Below are positions 16,907 through 25,693 of a stretch of DNA of 64,000 nucleotides, one piece after another. Position 1 is the first letter of the stretch. Each line of letters begins with the position of its first letter. The DNA is from Sulfurospirillum cavolei. GTDB taxonomy: Bacteria > Campylobacterota > Campylobacteria > Campylobacterales > Sulfurospirillaceae. Position numbers and translations under genes: made by a program. The notes beneath the pieces are model-generated. The model was not told the origin of the DNA, did no database searches, and worked only from the letters and a program-made list of their open reading frames with translations. The DNA is taken from the NCBI RefSeq assembly GCF_000813325.1, contig NZ_BBQE01000002.1; one strand, 5' to 3'.

Positions 16907-17108
16907 TTAAAACCCAAGTGAGCGTTCCGTGATTGAAGCGGCCCTAATAAGCCAACTTCTGGGAATTGACCTTTTCTTTAGGCTGCAATTTCTCGCTTTT
17001 TCAAGCTCAAACGATACCGCAGGCACACCAAAAACGTACAGATTCCGCTTTTACTAATTGTTGGACCCTCATGAAAACGGTTGTCGCTTCACCCAGGCAC
17101 TAAAACAT
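16907..17108 (-). ncRNA. ssrS: Structured small RNA, candidate 6S RNA
   Basis: About 200 bases between hemD and purD have no reading frame but a good -10 box. On minus the 5' segment CCTGGGTGAAGCG can pair almost completely with the 3' segment CGCTCACTTGGG (one bulge, three wobbles), and alternatively TGAAGCG with CGCTTCA further in. Inner segments (GTCCAAC / GTTGG, CTGC / GCAG, GCTTGAAAAAGC) extend the same rod. A long irregular rod of this length closed by its own ends is the 6S RNA shape. I also recall, unverified, that 6S RNA of this phylum lies next to purD. Ends are approximate. Confidence 0.55.
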
Positions 17109-17114
17109 TGTCTC

Positions 17115-17120
17115 ATTATA
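17115..17120 (-). promoter_or_regulatory. -10 box of the small RNA
   Basis: The minus strand reads TTTTATAATGAGACAA with a perfect TATAAT. The predicted start is about 17108. The T-tract just before the box also serves as the U-tail of the small hemD hairpin. Confidence 0.7.
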
Positions 17121-17122
17121 AA

Positions 17123-17136
17123 AGAAGTTTGCTTCT
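17123..17136 (-). terminator. Short terminator hairpin overlapping the hemD stop
   Basis: AGAAG-CAAA-CTTCT on minus is followed by TTTTA. The 5-bp stem includes the hemD stop codon, and the U-tail is the upstream half of the small-RNA -10 region. A short stem means modest efficiency. Confidence 0.4.
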
Positions 17137-17761
17137 AAATAGCTTTTGCTAAGTCTATGCACGAGGCAATCGAGGGCTTTTGTGCGATATAGACGTGAAA
17201 CGACGGAGGAAACGCGGCAGCGGTCTTCGTACCGATCGCAACGGCTTTATAACTTTCGTCCCATTCGAAATTTTTAAAAAAACAGCGTACCGTGGAAGGC
17301 GACGTAAAAATAAGACGGGCATTTTTCGGCGGAGCACAATGCGGTTCATACGAACGACAAAACGTTTCGTAAACGATACGTTCGTCAACCCTAACCCCGC
17401 ATTCGCGTAAAATGGCATAAAGCGACGAAGAGACCTCTTTAGCGCGCGGAAATAAAACGGTTTTGCCCGTCAAATCAGACGCAATTTTTTCGGCAAAGCG
17501 ATCGCCGTAAGAATCTTCACATGTAAAGCAAAGCGTCCCGCCTAAACGCTCGATCCATGCCGACGTTCCCTCGCCGATAGCGTAAGATGCTTTTTGCCTC
17601 CACGAAGGATCAAGGCAATCGAGGGCTTTAACGGCATTTTTAGAAGTAAAAACCAGCGCATCGTAGGGCGAAAGATCGATCGGCGTCGTATCAAAACGAA
17701 TTTCAAAAAGCGGTAGATGCTCTACCCCCTCATGCGCTTGATCGCTTAAGAGGTAGATCAT
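17135..17761 (-). CDS. hemD: Uroporphyrinogen-III synthase
   Basis: About 208 residues. The protein has the two-domain HemD pattern, with LVFTSKNAVKAL near residue 37 and the second-domain motif RLIFTSPSTVRCFFKNF near residue 150. It cyclises hydroxymethylbilane to uroporphyrinogen III in haem and corrinoid synthesis. The ATG at 17761 (MIYLLSDQ) sits 4 bases after the guaA stop. Longer upstream starts run into guaA and add unrelated sequence. Sequence conservation in HemD is low, so confidence rests on the pattern and size. Confidence 0.8.
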   Translation of the reverse strand: MIYLLSDQAHEGVEHLPLFEIRFDTTPIDLSPYDALVFTSKNAVKALDCLDPSWRQKASYAIGEGTSAWIERLGGTLCFTCEDSYGDRFAEKIASDLTGKTVLFPRAKEVSSSLYAILRECGVRVDERIVYETFCRSYEPHCAPPKNARLIFTSPSTVRCFFKNFEWDESYKAVAIGTKTAAAFPPSFHVYIAQKPSIASCIDLAKAI

Positions 17762-17765
17762 CGTT

Positions 17766-19301
17766 TTATTCCCACTCGATTGTAGCGGGCGGTTTAGAAG
17801 AAATATCGTACACGACGCGGTTAATGCCGTTGACTTCATTAATAATACGTCGACTGATATTTTCCAAAATCGTATGCGGAATATGCGCAAACGTCGCCGT
17901 CATACCGTCGGTAGCATCCACGATTCGCACGCATACGGTATTGTCGTAGGTACGGTTATCGCCCATCACGCCGACGCTTTTGACGTTTAAAAGAACCGTA
18001 AACGCTTGCCACGTTTTATCGTAATAGCCCGTTGCACGAAGCTCTTCTAGCATAATCACGTCGGCGGCACGTAAAAGCGTTAAATCTTCTTTCGTTACCG
18101 CCCCCATAATGCGAATCGCAAGACCGGGACCGGGGAAAGGATGACGCGAGAGCATCTCTTTAGGCAATCCTAGTTCCGCACCTAAAGCACGCACTTCGTC
18201 CTTAAAAATTTCACGAAGCGGCTCAATGAGTTCGAAACGCATCCAATCGGGAAGTCCTCCGACGTTATGATGCGATTTAATCGTTTTAGAAGGTCCTTTG
18301 ACCGAAACGGATTCGATTACGTCCGTATAAAGCGTACCTTGGGCTAAGAACTCGATTCCATCATGTTTTTTCGCCTCTTCGTCAAAGACCTCGATAAACG
18401 TTTCGCCGATAATCTTACGTTTTTTCTCCGGATCGCTAACCTCGGCGAGCCGACTCAAAAATTTTTCGCCGGCATCCACCGTAATCAACGGTATGCCCCT
18501 ACTTTTAAACATCGTTTCGACTTGTTCGCGCTCTTTTGCGCGTAACAACCCGTTATCGACAAAAACGGAAACCAATTGATCGCCGATTGCTTCGGCTAAA
18601 AGTGTTGCTACAACCGAACTGTCTACACCGCCGCTGACACCGCAAAGCACTTTTTTACTGCCTACTTTTTCGCGAATTTTAGCGATTTGCTCTTTCGCAA
18701 ACGAACCCATATTCCACGTACTTTCGCATCCGCAAATATATTTCGCAAAATTTTTAAGCAGTTTCGTACCTTGTTCGGAATGATAGACTTCCGGATGAAA
18801 CTGAAAAGCGTACATGTTACGTTTTTCGTCGGCAATCGCCGCATAAGGAGAGTTCGCGCTAAAGCCTATTTTTTCAAACCCTTCCGGTAAAGTTTCGACG
18901 CGATCGCCGTGGCTCATCCAAACAATTTGTCCGCACGCCGTATCTTTAAAAATTTTATGATCGCTTTCAAAACGAAGCTCCGCTTTACCGTACTCTTGAT
19001 GCGTTGCGGGAATCACGCTTCCTCCGAAATACTGCGTTAAAAGCTGCATACCGTAACAAATACCCAAAATCGGTAAACCTAAAGTGTACACTTTTTCATC
19101 GGGGTGATAAGAGTCCTTCGCGTAAACCGAAGCGGGACCGCCGCTTAAAATAATACCCTTAGGGTTCCGTGCTTTAATATCTTCGATTTTCTCGTTATAC
19201 GGAACGATTTCGCAATAAACACCGCTTTCACGAAGTTTTCGAGCAATCAGTTGCGTATACTGCGAACCGAAATCTAAGACTAATAGAGGGACTTCTTTCA
19301 T
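17766..19301 (-). CDS. guaA: GMP synthase (glutamine-hydrolysing)
   Basis: 511 residues. The N-terminal class I glutamine amidotransferase has the nucleophile in GICYGMQLL and His-Glu in FQFHPEVYH. Then comes the PP-loop ATP pyrophosphatase domain (GVSGGVDSSVVATL) and the C-terminal dimer domain ending NPPATIEWE-like (here KPPATIEWE). It converts XMP to GMP. The start at 19301 has AGGAAACAG upstream. The extra upstream codons in the same frame overlap the end of nhaD and are not needed. Confidence 0.97.
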   Translation of the reverse strand: MKEVPLLVLDFGSQYTQLIARKLRESGVYCEIVPYNEKIEDIKARNPKGIILSGGPASVYAKDSYHPDEKVYTLGLPILGICYGMQLLTQYFGGSVIPATHQEYGKAELRFESDHKIFKDTACGQIVWMSHGDRVETLPEGFEKIGFSANSPYAAIADEKRNMYAFQFHPEVYHSEQGTKLLKNFAKYICGCESTWNMGSFAKEQIAKIREKVGSKKVLCGVSGGVDSSVVATLLAEAIGDQLVSVFVDNGLLRAKEREQVETMFKSRGIPLITVDAGEKFLSRLAEVSDPEKKRKIIGETFIEVFDEEAKKHDGIEFLAQGTLYTDVIESVSVKGPSKTIKSHHNVGGLPDWMRFELIEPLREIFKDEVRALGAELGLPKEMLSRHPFPGPGLAIRIMGAVTKEDLTLLRAADVIMLEELRATGYYDKTWQAFTVLLNVKSVGVMGDNRTYDNTVCVRIVDATDGMTATFAHIPHTILENISRRIINEVNGINRVVYDISSKPPATIEWE

Positions 19302-19314
19302 CTGTTTCCTTTTT

Positions 19315-20664
19315 TTAATATAAACCCATGACTTCAAATTGAACATACCAAATCACTAACGATACGATATATCCGACTAACACGGTCCAAGCGTATTTCA
19401 TGTGAGATCCGAAGGTATAAATCCCCCTAAGTTTCCCCATAACTCCCACACCTGCGGCAGAGCCGAAACTAATCAAACTTCCTCCGATTCCTGCCGTCAT
19501 CGTAACCAACAACCATTGATCGTCGCTCATTGCGGGGTTGGCTTTCAATACGGCACTCATCACCGGAACGTTATCGATAATAGCCGATAAAAATCCGACG
19601 CCGATATTGACCGTCGTTGCACCGGCATAATCATACAATTTTGCGGCTAAATCTAAGAAGCCTAAAAAATGGAGTCCTCCGACCGCCGCTAAAATACCGA
19701 AGAAAAAGAGTAAGGTGTCAAATTCTATTTTTCCGATGGATTTAAAAATGCTGATCGTTTCGTTACTACGGCGCTTGAGTTGATACGTGTAAAGCTTTAA
19801 AAGCGAAAGCCCGAAGACCATGCCCCACATCGGCGGCATATGAAAAAGTTGCTGGCATAAAACCGCCGAGACGATCGTTAAAAGTCCTAAGACCATCACG
19901 ACTTTACCGCCCTTTAAAATCACGACTCTTTTTTCCACGCTCGCGTCAAAATGCGGTTTAGAAGAAGGAACGGACAAGGAAAGCAACCATGCCGTTAACA
20001 ACCACCCTAAAAACGATGCGGGAAAAAGCCCGAAAAATTCGGCAAACGTCGCCTTTTCCGCCATCCACGTCATTAACGTCGTAATATCTCCAAACGGACT
20101 CCAAGCACCGCCGGCATTCGCACCGACGACGATATTAATCGCACCGGGGACTAAAAAAGTTTTGTCTTCTTTCTCAATCGTAATCAAAACCGTCGATAAA
20201 ATGAGTGCCGTCGTCAAATTATCGGCAACGGGGCTGATAAAAAAAGCTAACGTTCCGGTTAACCAAAAAAGTTTTTTATACGAATAGCCTTTTGAAACCA
20301 GCTTATATTTTAACGTATCGAAAACGCGTCGTTCGATCATAACTTCGATAAACGTCATCGCTACCATTAAAAAGAAAAAGATTTCCGCGATTTCCAAAAT
20401 CAACGCATCGACTTCATGCGTCAAAGGCGCCGTATCCATACCGTTCAGCGCAAAATAGATACCGATAAGAATAAAAATAAACGTCCCCATAAAAAGCGCA
20501 GGCTTTGCTTTATTGATGTGATAATTCTCTTCCGCCGCAACAAAATAGTAGCCGACCACAAAAATAATCAACGAAACGATGCCGACCCACGAGCTACTTA
20601 AATTCTGTCCGCCCGAAGCCCATGTACAGCTCAAAAGCGTTAATAATAATCCGATAATTCGCAT
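19315..20664 (-). CDS. nhaD: Na+/H+ antiporter, NhaD type
   Basis: 449 residues with about 11-12 membrane helices and an N-terminal signal-like helix. Segments FISPVADNLTTALI and GANAGGAWSPFGDITTLM carry the conserved Asp, Asn and Gly residues of the NhaD/ArsB ion-transporter superfamily, and SAIIDNVPVMSAVL is the mirrored motif in the second half. It exports sodium in exchange for protons. It lies 5 bases past nadB and 13 before guaA in one minus-strand run. Confidence 0.9.
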   Translation of the reverse strand: MRIIGLLLTLLSCTWASGGQNLSSSWVGIVSLIIFVVGYYFVAAEENYHINKAKPALFMGTFIFILIGIYFALNGMDTAPLTHEVDALILEIAEIFFFLMVAMTFIEVMIERRVFDTLKYKLVSKGYSYKKLFWLTGTLAFFISPVADNLTTALILSTVLITIEKEDKTFLVPGAINIVVGANAGGAWSPFGDITTLMTWMAEKATFAEFFGLFPASFLGWLLTAWLLSLSVPSSKPHFDASVEKRVVILKGGKVVMVLGLLTIVSAVLCQQLFHMPPMWGMVFGLSLLKLYTYQLKRRSNETISIFKSIGKIEFDTLLFFFGILAAVGGLHFLGFLDLAAKLYDYAGATTVNIGVGFLSAIIDNVPVMSAVLKANPAMSDDQWLLVTMTAGIGGSLISFGSAAGVGVMGKLRGIYTFGSHMKYAWTVLVGYIVSLVIWYVQFEVMGLY

Positions 20665-20669
20665 ATGTG

Positions 20670-22124
20670 TTAGTTCCTTACGACCATAGTATGTGCACCA
20701 AGCGAGGTTTTACGTCGACGCGCGCTTAAAATAATTTCTCTGGATACCGCCAATCTCAATCTTAAAAATTTGCCTATCGGTAACGTTAACATCGCCTCGA
20801 CACGTTCTTGTGCTTTTGCCAACCCTTCTTCATCGCGTAAAATACCGGCATAACGCCACATGAGACGGCGCAATTCGTTTTTCAGCTCTTTGTCTCCTGC
20901 TTGAGACAAACAGGCTTCCGCTTCGCTAAAATAATGCTCTTTTCGAGACGAAAAATCGCTTTGCGCAATCTCTTGAGCAACGCGGCGCGCAAAAACGAGT
21001 CCTTCCAAAAGTGAGTTGCTGGCGAGTCGATTGGCTCCGTGTACCCCCGTGTTAGCGCATTCGCCGACCGCAAAAAGATCCTTAACGTTTGCAATACGTC
21101 CTCTTAAATCGGTGTGAATACCGCCCATAGCGTAGTGAAACGCGGGAGAAATCGGTATCTTTTGTTCGGGGACGTTATAACCGATCGTTCGCATGTTGTA
21201 GTAAATACTCGGGAAGCGCTCTTTAAAGTGCTCATGCGAAAATGCACTCAAATCCAAGTAAACTTCGCGCCCCGTTTTTTGTTTATGTAAAAAAATGGCC
21301 CGACTCACGACGTCTCGCGGAGCCAATTCTCCACGAGGATCATACGCGAACGTAAAGCGTTCCGCATGATCGTCGACGATCATCGCACCCTCTCCGCGAA
21401 GCGATTCGCTCAAAAGCTGTTTGCGTACCGCATGCCCCAAAACAAACGCGGTAGGATGAAACTGCATCATCTCCATATCCGCCAAAGCGATTCCGTGATC
21501 CAAGCAAATTCCTTGCATATCGGCACTGATCGTTCTGGCATTGGTATGATATTCGTACAAAGAACCCACGCCGCCGCTTGCGATAACGATTTTCTTAGCG
21601 TACAGATTAAAAATCTTACCGGCATGAAAAACGCGTACGCCATAACATGTACCCTCGTCAATGAGCAAATCCGTAACGTGCGTATTGTATAAAACCGGAA
21701 AAGGCAATTGTTCCATTAAAAAAAGATGTAAGTAACGTCCGGTGGCATCGCCACCTGCGTGCAAAATGCGTTGCGTACTGTGTGCGGCTTCTTTAGTATA
21801 CAGTAACTGTCCCGACGCGTCATGATCAAACGAAAATCCCCGTTCGATCAATTCACGAATGGCGGCAGGTCCTTCGGAACATAAAACATCGACCGCCGCT
21901 TCGTTGCAATGTCCCGCACCCGCTTCAAGCGTATCGCGACGATGCACCGCGACGTCTTGCGCATCTTTGGCAACCGCAACGCCGCCTTGTGCGTAAAACG
22001 TATTGCATTCCCATGCATAATCTTTTGAGATTAATAAAACATCGAGATTTTTAGGGAGCCCGAGTGCCGTATTTAAACCGGCGATTCCCGTACCGACGAT
22101 GAGAACGTCGTATGATGTTTTCAT
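20670..22124 (-). CDS. nadB: L-aspartate oxidase
   Basis: 484 residues. The FAD-binding N-terminus is VLIVGTGIAGLNTAL, followed by the flavoprotein motif YAQGGVAVA. The substrate region includes MMQFHPTAF and RGEGAMIVDDHAERF, and GGIHTDLRGR lies near residue 335. It oxidises L-aspartate to iminoaspartate in NAD synthesis, using oxygen or fumarate. The C-terminus is somewhat short relative to the E. coli enzyme. The start overlaps the lptM-like stop by 4 nt. nadA is not in the window. Confidence 0.93.
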   Translation of the reverse strand: MKTSYDVLIVGTGIAGLNTALGLPKNLDVLLISKDYAWECNTFYAQGGVAVAKDAQDVAVHRRDTLEAGAGHCNEAAVDVLCSEGPAAIRELIERGFSFDHDASGQLLYTKEAAHSTQRILHAGGDATGRYLHLFLMEQLPFPVLYNTHVTDLLIDEGTCYGVRVFHAGKIFNLYAKKIVIASGGVGSLYEYHTNARTISADMQGICLDHGIALADMEMMQFHPTAFVLGHAVRKQLLSESLRGEGAMIVDDHAERFTFAYDPRGELAPRDVVSRAIFLHKQKTGREVYLDLSAFSHEHFKERFPSIYYNMRTIGYNVPEQKIPISPAFHYAMGGIHTDLRGRIANVKDLFAVGECANTGVHGANRLASNSLLEGLVFARRVAQEIAQSDFSSRKEHYFSEAEACLSQAGDKELKNELRRLMWRYAGILRDEEGLAKAQERVEAMLTLPIGKFLRLRLAVSREIILSARRRKTSLGAHTMVVRN

Positions 22125-22264
22125 AAAAAGTGCGTTTTCTTCGCAGGAGTCGTCGTATTGGCGTCTTTGTAGACGGGATCGCCCTTATAGCCGCACCCCA
22201 AAAGGCTCAAGCCTAAACATGCTATAATGAGCACATGAAAGATTCTAAAAGTATAATTTCCCAT
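22121..22264 (-). CDS. lptM: Small LptM-like lipoprotein
   Basis: 47 residues. A lipoprotein signal peptide ends in the lipobox LLGC, directly followed by GYKGDPVY, matching the CGxKGPLY start of YifL/LptM lipoproteins. LptM helps LptD mature in E. coli. The ATG at 22264 is the best start; a GTG ten codons downstream would leave a very short signal. The first 30 bases overlap the divergent dciA-like gene, so promoters and starts of the two genes interlock. It overlaps nadB by 4 nt. Confidence 0.7.
   Translation of the reverse strand: MGNYTFRIFHVLIIACLGLSLLGCGYKGDPVYKDANTTTPAKKTHFL
22223..22228 (+). promoter_or_regulatory. Promoter of the dciA-like gene, -10 box abutting the start codon
   Basis: GCTATAATGAGCACATG places a perfect TATAAT six bases before the ATG at 22235. 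The expected transcription start falls on or next to the A of the start codon, predicting a leaderless mRNA. Confidence 0.6.
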
Positions 22265-22681
22265 CTCGTCCGACAACCTTCTATGAAAAAATACGCGCAG
22301 ATGCGTTGTTACGAAAACTGGCTTGCGCTCTTGCCTCAAAGCTTTACCTCGATGGTGCGCTTTGTGTATACGAAGAACGACACGCTCTTTTTCGTGCTTA
22401 ATCATCCTTGCGCGAAAATGGAATTCAATTATAAACGCAATTTAATAAAGAGTCTATTAAAAGAGTTTAACGCTCGCTACCCCGAATGCACCTGTTTATG
22501 CGTCAAAGAGGTGCAAGCTTTTGTCACGAACCAACCCGTAGAAGAGGAAAAACAACCGACACCCTCGGCGATTTTTTACGTCGAACAGGCGAAGGGTACT
22601 TTCGAAGCACAGTGTGACGATCCCACGTTAAAAGCCCTTTTCGAAGCCATCAAGCAAACGATTCTTACACGTACATGTTAA
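22235..22681 (+). CDS. DciA-like protein (DUF721)
   Basis: 148 residues. The segment from ISHLVRQP through RFVYTKNDTLFFVLNHPCAKMEFNYKRNLIKSLLKEF resembles the DUF721/DciA KH-like fold. DciA assists loading of the replicative helicase in bacteria without DnaC. No Shine-Dalgarno precedes the ATG at 22235, which fits a leaderless start. An internal ATG at 22283 also lacks one. The stop overlaps uvrC by 7 nt. Confidence 0.65.
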   Translation: MKDSKSIISHLVRQPSMKKYAQMRCYENWLALLPQSFTSMVRFVYTKNDTLFFVLNHPCAKMEFNYKRNLIKSLLKEFNARYPECTCLCVKEVQAFVTNQPVEEEKQPTPSAIFYVEQAKGTFEAQCDDPTLKALFEAIKQTILTRTC

Positions 22682-24474
22682 GCCAAAAACTTAAAAATGC
22701 TCCGGAATTTGCGGGCATCTATCAATTTTTCAACGCATCCGGTATGCTTCTTTACGTCGGAAAAGCTAAAAATATTAAAAATCGCGTCAAAAGCTACTTT
22801 CGCTTTTCAGGCACGTTAGCTCCTTCTCCTACGCTGTCGTTGCGTATTACGAAAATGATTTTGGAAGTAAGCGACGTCGAATTTATCGTCGTGCAAAGCG
22901 AACACGACGCTTTAATCTTGGAAAATTCGCTCATCAAACAACTCAAACCTAAATACAACATCTTGTTAAGAGACGATAAAACCTACCCCTATATTGCCAT
23001 CAACCTTGCTGAACGGTTTGCGCGTTTTGAGATAACGCGTAAAATCGTCGATACGAAACACACGCGCTACTTCGGTCCGCTTTCGGGTTCGGCCAAAGCT
23101 CTTTTAGAAGCCCTCTACTTGGTCTTCCCTCTTGTTCAAAAAAAAGGATGTCTCAAAGGCAAAAAAGCGTGTCTTTTTTTCCAAATCGGGCGTTGTTTAG
23201 CACCTTGCGAAGGACGTATTACCGAGCAAGCTTATCGGGAAATCGTGGAAAAAGCTTTGTCGACATTAAGCGATCAGCGAAAACTCCTTGCCCTTTTAGA
23301 CGAACGCATGCAAGAAGCTTCCTTGAAACTTAATTTTGAAGAAGCCGCGCATTTAAGAGATACCAAAATTGCGATTCAAAATGCCTTACATGTCACGCAT
23401 GTAGAACTTAAAAAACTCGAAGACTACGATGTCTTTGCGATTGAAGCAACCGAAAAATCCGCCGTCGTAATGCGCTTATTTATCCGACACGGCAAAATCG
23501 TCTCAACGTCGCACTCGTTGCTCCATAATATTTACGGTTTTGAAAAAGACGAGCTTTATCAGCGCGCTCTTTTCGAATTTTACTATCCGATGAACCAAAG
23601 CTTTGCCACACATGTACTCACAGCGGAAGCTTTTAGCGAACAAGCCGCAATGGAACGCTTTTTAAGCGAAAAATTTCAGCAAAAAATCGAGATTTTTGTT
23701 CCTCAAAAAGGCGAAAAACACGCCCTAACGACTATGGCACGACACAATGCGCAAGAAATTTTGCTGCAAAGCCTTTCAAAAAACCAATCCAGCTTTGCCG
23801 AACAATTGCAAAACCTTTTTGATCTTACCACACCTCCGCGACGCATCGAAATTTTCGACAATTCTCACCACGGCGGTAGTGCTCCCGTAGGAGCGATGGT
23901 CGTTTGGGAAGACGGATTTGCAAAAAACGCTTATCGCCGATACGCTTTATGTCATAGCGACGAGTATGCCCAAATGCACGAAATGCTAACGCGCCGTATC
24001 GAAGATTTTGCCCATGAACCGGCACCGGATTTATGGGTACTCGACGGAGGCGAAACCTTGCTGAAACTGGCACGATCACTCTTAGAAAAACACCGAATTT
24101 CCGTCGATCTTTTAGCCATTGCGAAAGAGAAAAGAGATGCGAAAGCCTATCGTGCCAAAGGCAACGCCCACGATACGGTTTACAATCTCAAACAAGCGTT
24201 CGTCTTACCCGCACACGACAAACGCTTACAATTTATTCAACGTTTACGCGATGAAGCGCACCGCTTCGCTATTGCGTATCATCGCAGTAAAAAACGGAAA
24301 AACGATCTAAGCTTAGAGCTTCAAAATATCGAAGGAATCGGTCAAGCGACGATTCAGAAGCTTTTGAATTATTTTGGATCTTTTGAAGCACTTTATGCCG
24401 CAACGCAAGAAGAACTCGAGGTCACGGTTGGTAAAAAAAACGCAACCAATATCATTAATTTCTTAAAAAAATAG
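22675..24474 (+). CDS. uvrC: UvrABC excinuclease subunit C
   Basis: 599 residues. An N-terminal GIY-YIG nuclease domain (GIYQFFNASGMLLYVGKAKN) is followed by a UvrB-interacting UVR motif (near residue 205), the RNase H-like endonuclease domain (EIFDNSHHGGSAPVGAMVVWEDG) and a C-terminal helix-hairpin-helix (LQNIEGIGQATIQKLLNYFGSF). It cuts DNA on both sides of bulky lesions. Its start lies within the last codons of the dciA-like gene, indicating coupled translation. Confidence 0.97.
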   Translation: MLSQKLKNAPEFAGIYQFFNASGMLLYVGKAKNIKNRVKSYFRFSGTLAPSPTLSLRITKMILEVSDVEFIVVQSEHDALILENSLIKQLKPKYNILLRDDKTYPYIAINLAERFARFEITRKIVDTKHTRYFGPLSGSAKALLEALYLVFPLVQKKGCLKGKKACLFFQIGRCLAPCEGRITEQAYREIVEKALSTLSDQRKLLALLDERMQEASLKLNFEEAAHLRDTKIAIQNALHVTHVELKKLEDYDVFAIEATEKSAVVMRLFIRHGKIVSTSHSLLHNIYGFEKDELYQRALFEFYYPMNQSFATHVLTAEAFSEQAAMERFLSEKFQQKIEIFVPQKGEKHALTTMARHNAQEILLQSLSKNQSSFAEQLQNLFDLTTPPRRIEIFDNSHHGGSAPVGAMVVWEDGFAKNAYRRYALCHSDEYAQMHEMLTRRIEDFAHEPAPDLWVLDGGETLLKLARSLLEKHRISVDLLAIAKEKRDAKAYRAKGNAHDTVYNLKQAFVLPAHDKRLQFIQRLRDEAHRFAIAYHRSKKRKNDLSLELQNIEGIGQATIQKLLNYFGSFEALYAATQEELEVTVGKKNATNIINFLKK

Positions 24475-24535
24475 CTTAATTTTAAGTATAAGTGAGCTAA
24501 AATGGACTTTTTAACGTTTACTAAAGGATCTACAT

Positions 24536-25693
24536 TTGATACTTTACGATAAGAATGGTCTTTTTTTGGGAATGGGTAACCAAGAGTTGTACTTGCTAGG
24601 CTATGAAGACATCGAAGAGTTTCGTAATTATCACAATGACTTTGCGGATCTTTTTCTAAACAAGCCCGGCTTTATCTTCAAATTCAAAAATTTTTCGTGG
24701 ATTGATTATGCACTGCACAGCGGCACACCTAATAAGCGCGTCTTAATCAAAACCAAAAACGGAAAAGAGCTTGATACTTCGCTCAATATCAACGAAATTT
24801 TCCTTTCCAAAGAAATAAACGGCTGTTCGACTTTTTTTAGCGTCGAATTAACCAATGCACCGCTTTACAGCGAAGCACCCGCATCTTTTGCAAATCTCTC
24901 TTCCGTAGCGACATCCTCGCTAGATGCTACAGAATCGCCGAAAGACGTTCCTAACGAAACCTCGTTTACCTCGTCTTCGTTTCTCTACGATTATACGCCT
25001 ACGCCGCCCGCTTCGGATACGCAAAGCCTTACGGTTCCTTTTTTATCGGAGCCCGTATTGGAAACGTCCGTTTCTCTCGACGCTTCTAGCGTTGAGCATT
25101 CGTATTCCCTCAAAGAAGAAGCGCAAGAGGCGTTCGATTTTAAACTCAAATTCGATCATACCGTTTTGGATACGCCGCCGGTCGCGGATGTTACTTCGCC
25201 AAAAGACCTCTCGGTTGAAGAATATCGTTCAATCGATCAGATTGCCCAAGACGATTTTCATTTTACCGAAACGCTACAACCTTCATCCGAAACTCCCGTA
25301 TCACAAAACGTCGAAGAGACTTCGATTTTTAATCGCGTAGAAACCGTAGACGAAACGGCACTTGACGAGCCGATAGCCTTTGATCTTTGCGATTGTGCCG
25401 AGGAACTCGGTCTTGATATTAGCACTTTAGCACAAATCATTGAAGAATATATCGAAAATTTAGATACGGCTATGCCGATTTTATACCGAGCCGTCCACGA
25501 TAATAACCGCATTTTGGCGAAAAATGAAAGTCTTAAACTCAAAAGCGTTGCACTTCATTTACATATCGTACCTCTTTACCATGCGTTGGAACATTTGGAA
25601 ACCGGCTTGGATTTCGATACGAAAGAAGAGTTGCTTCAAACACTTCAAACCTTGCAAGATGCGATAGAAATTTTTAAGGAAACCGTTTTATGA
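24536..25693 (+). CDS. PAS-like protein with a degenerate HPt-type C-terminus
   Basis: 385 residues. The first ~110 form a PAS-like fold (ILYDKNGLFLGMGNQELYLLGYEDIEEF). A long Ser/Thr/Pro/Glu-rich linker follows (about 115-285), then a helical C-terminus of about 100 residues. It resembles an HPt bundle, but the phosphoacceptor motif HxLKG is replaced by LKLKS, so the usual His is missing. Start is TTG at 24536 with AAAGGA seven bases before. It overlaps the next gene by 4 nt (ATGA) and precedes a hybrid kinase, so a scaffold or inhibitor role in that relay is possible. Confidence 0.6.
   Translation: MILYDKNGLFLGMGNQELYLLGYEDIEEFRNYHNDFADLFLNKPGFIFKFKNFSWIDYALHSGTPNKRVLIKTKNGKELDTSLNINEIFLSKEINGCSTFFSVELTNAPLYSEAPASFANLSSVATSSLDATESPKDVPNETSFTSSSFLYDYTPTPPASDTQSLTVPFLSEPVLETSVSLDASSVEHSYSLKEEAQEAFDFKLKFDHTVLDTPPVADVTSPKDLSVEEYRSIDQIAQDDFHFTETLQPSSETPVSQNVEETSIFNRVETVDETALDEPIAFDLCDCAEELGLDISTLAQIIEEYIENLDTAMPILYRAVHDNNRILAKNESLKLKSVALHLHIVPLYHALEHLETGLDFDTKEELLQTLQTLQDAIEIFKETVL

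Noticed and set aside
16907..17108. SRP RNA, tmRNA or RNase P RNA as identity of the small RNA
   Set aside because: No GGAA-tetraloop SRP core, no tRNA-like ends with a tag frame, and no GAGGAAAGTCC-type RNase P core could be found.
17766..19301. Purine or PRPP riboswitch upstream of guaA
   Set aside because: guaA follows nhaD by only 13 bases, leaving no room for an aptamer.
22121..22405. A longer 94-codon form of the LptM-like gene
   Set aside because: The extension would put about 47 basic residues before the lipoprotein signal peptide, which would block export. It also lies deep inside the dciA-like gene.
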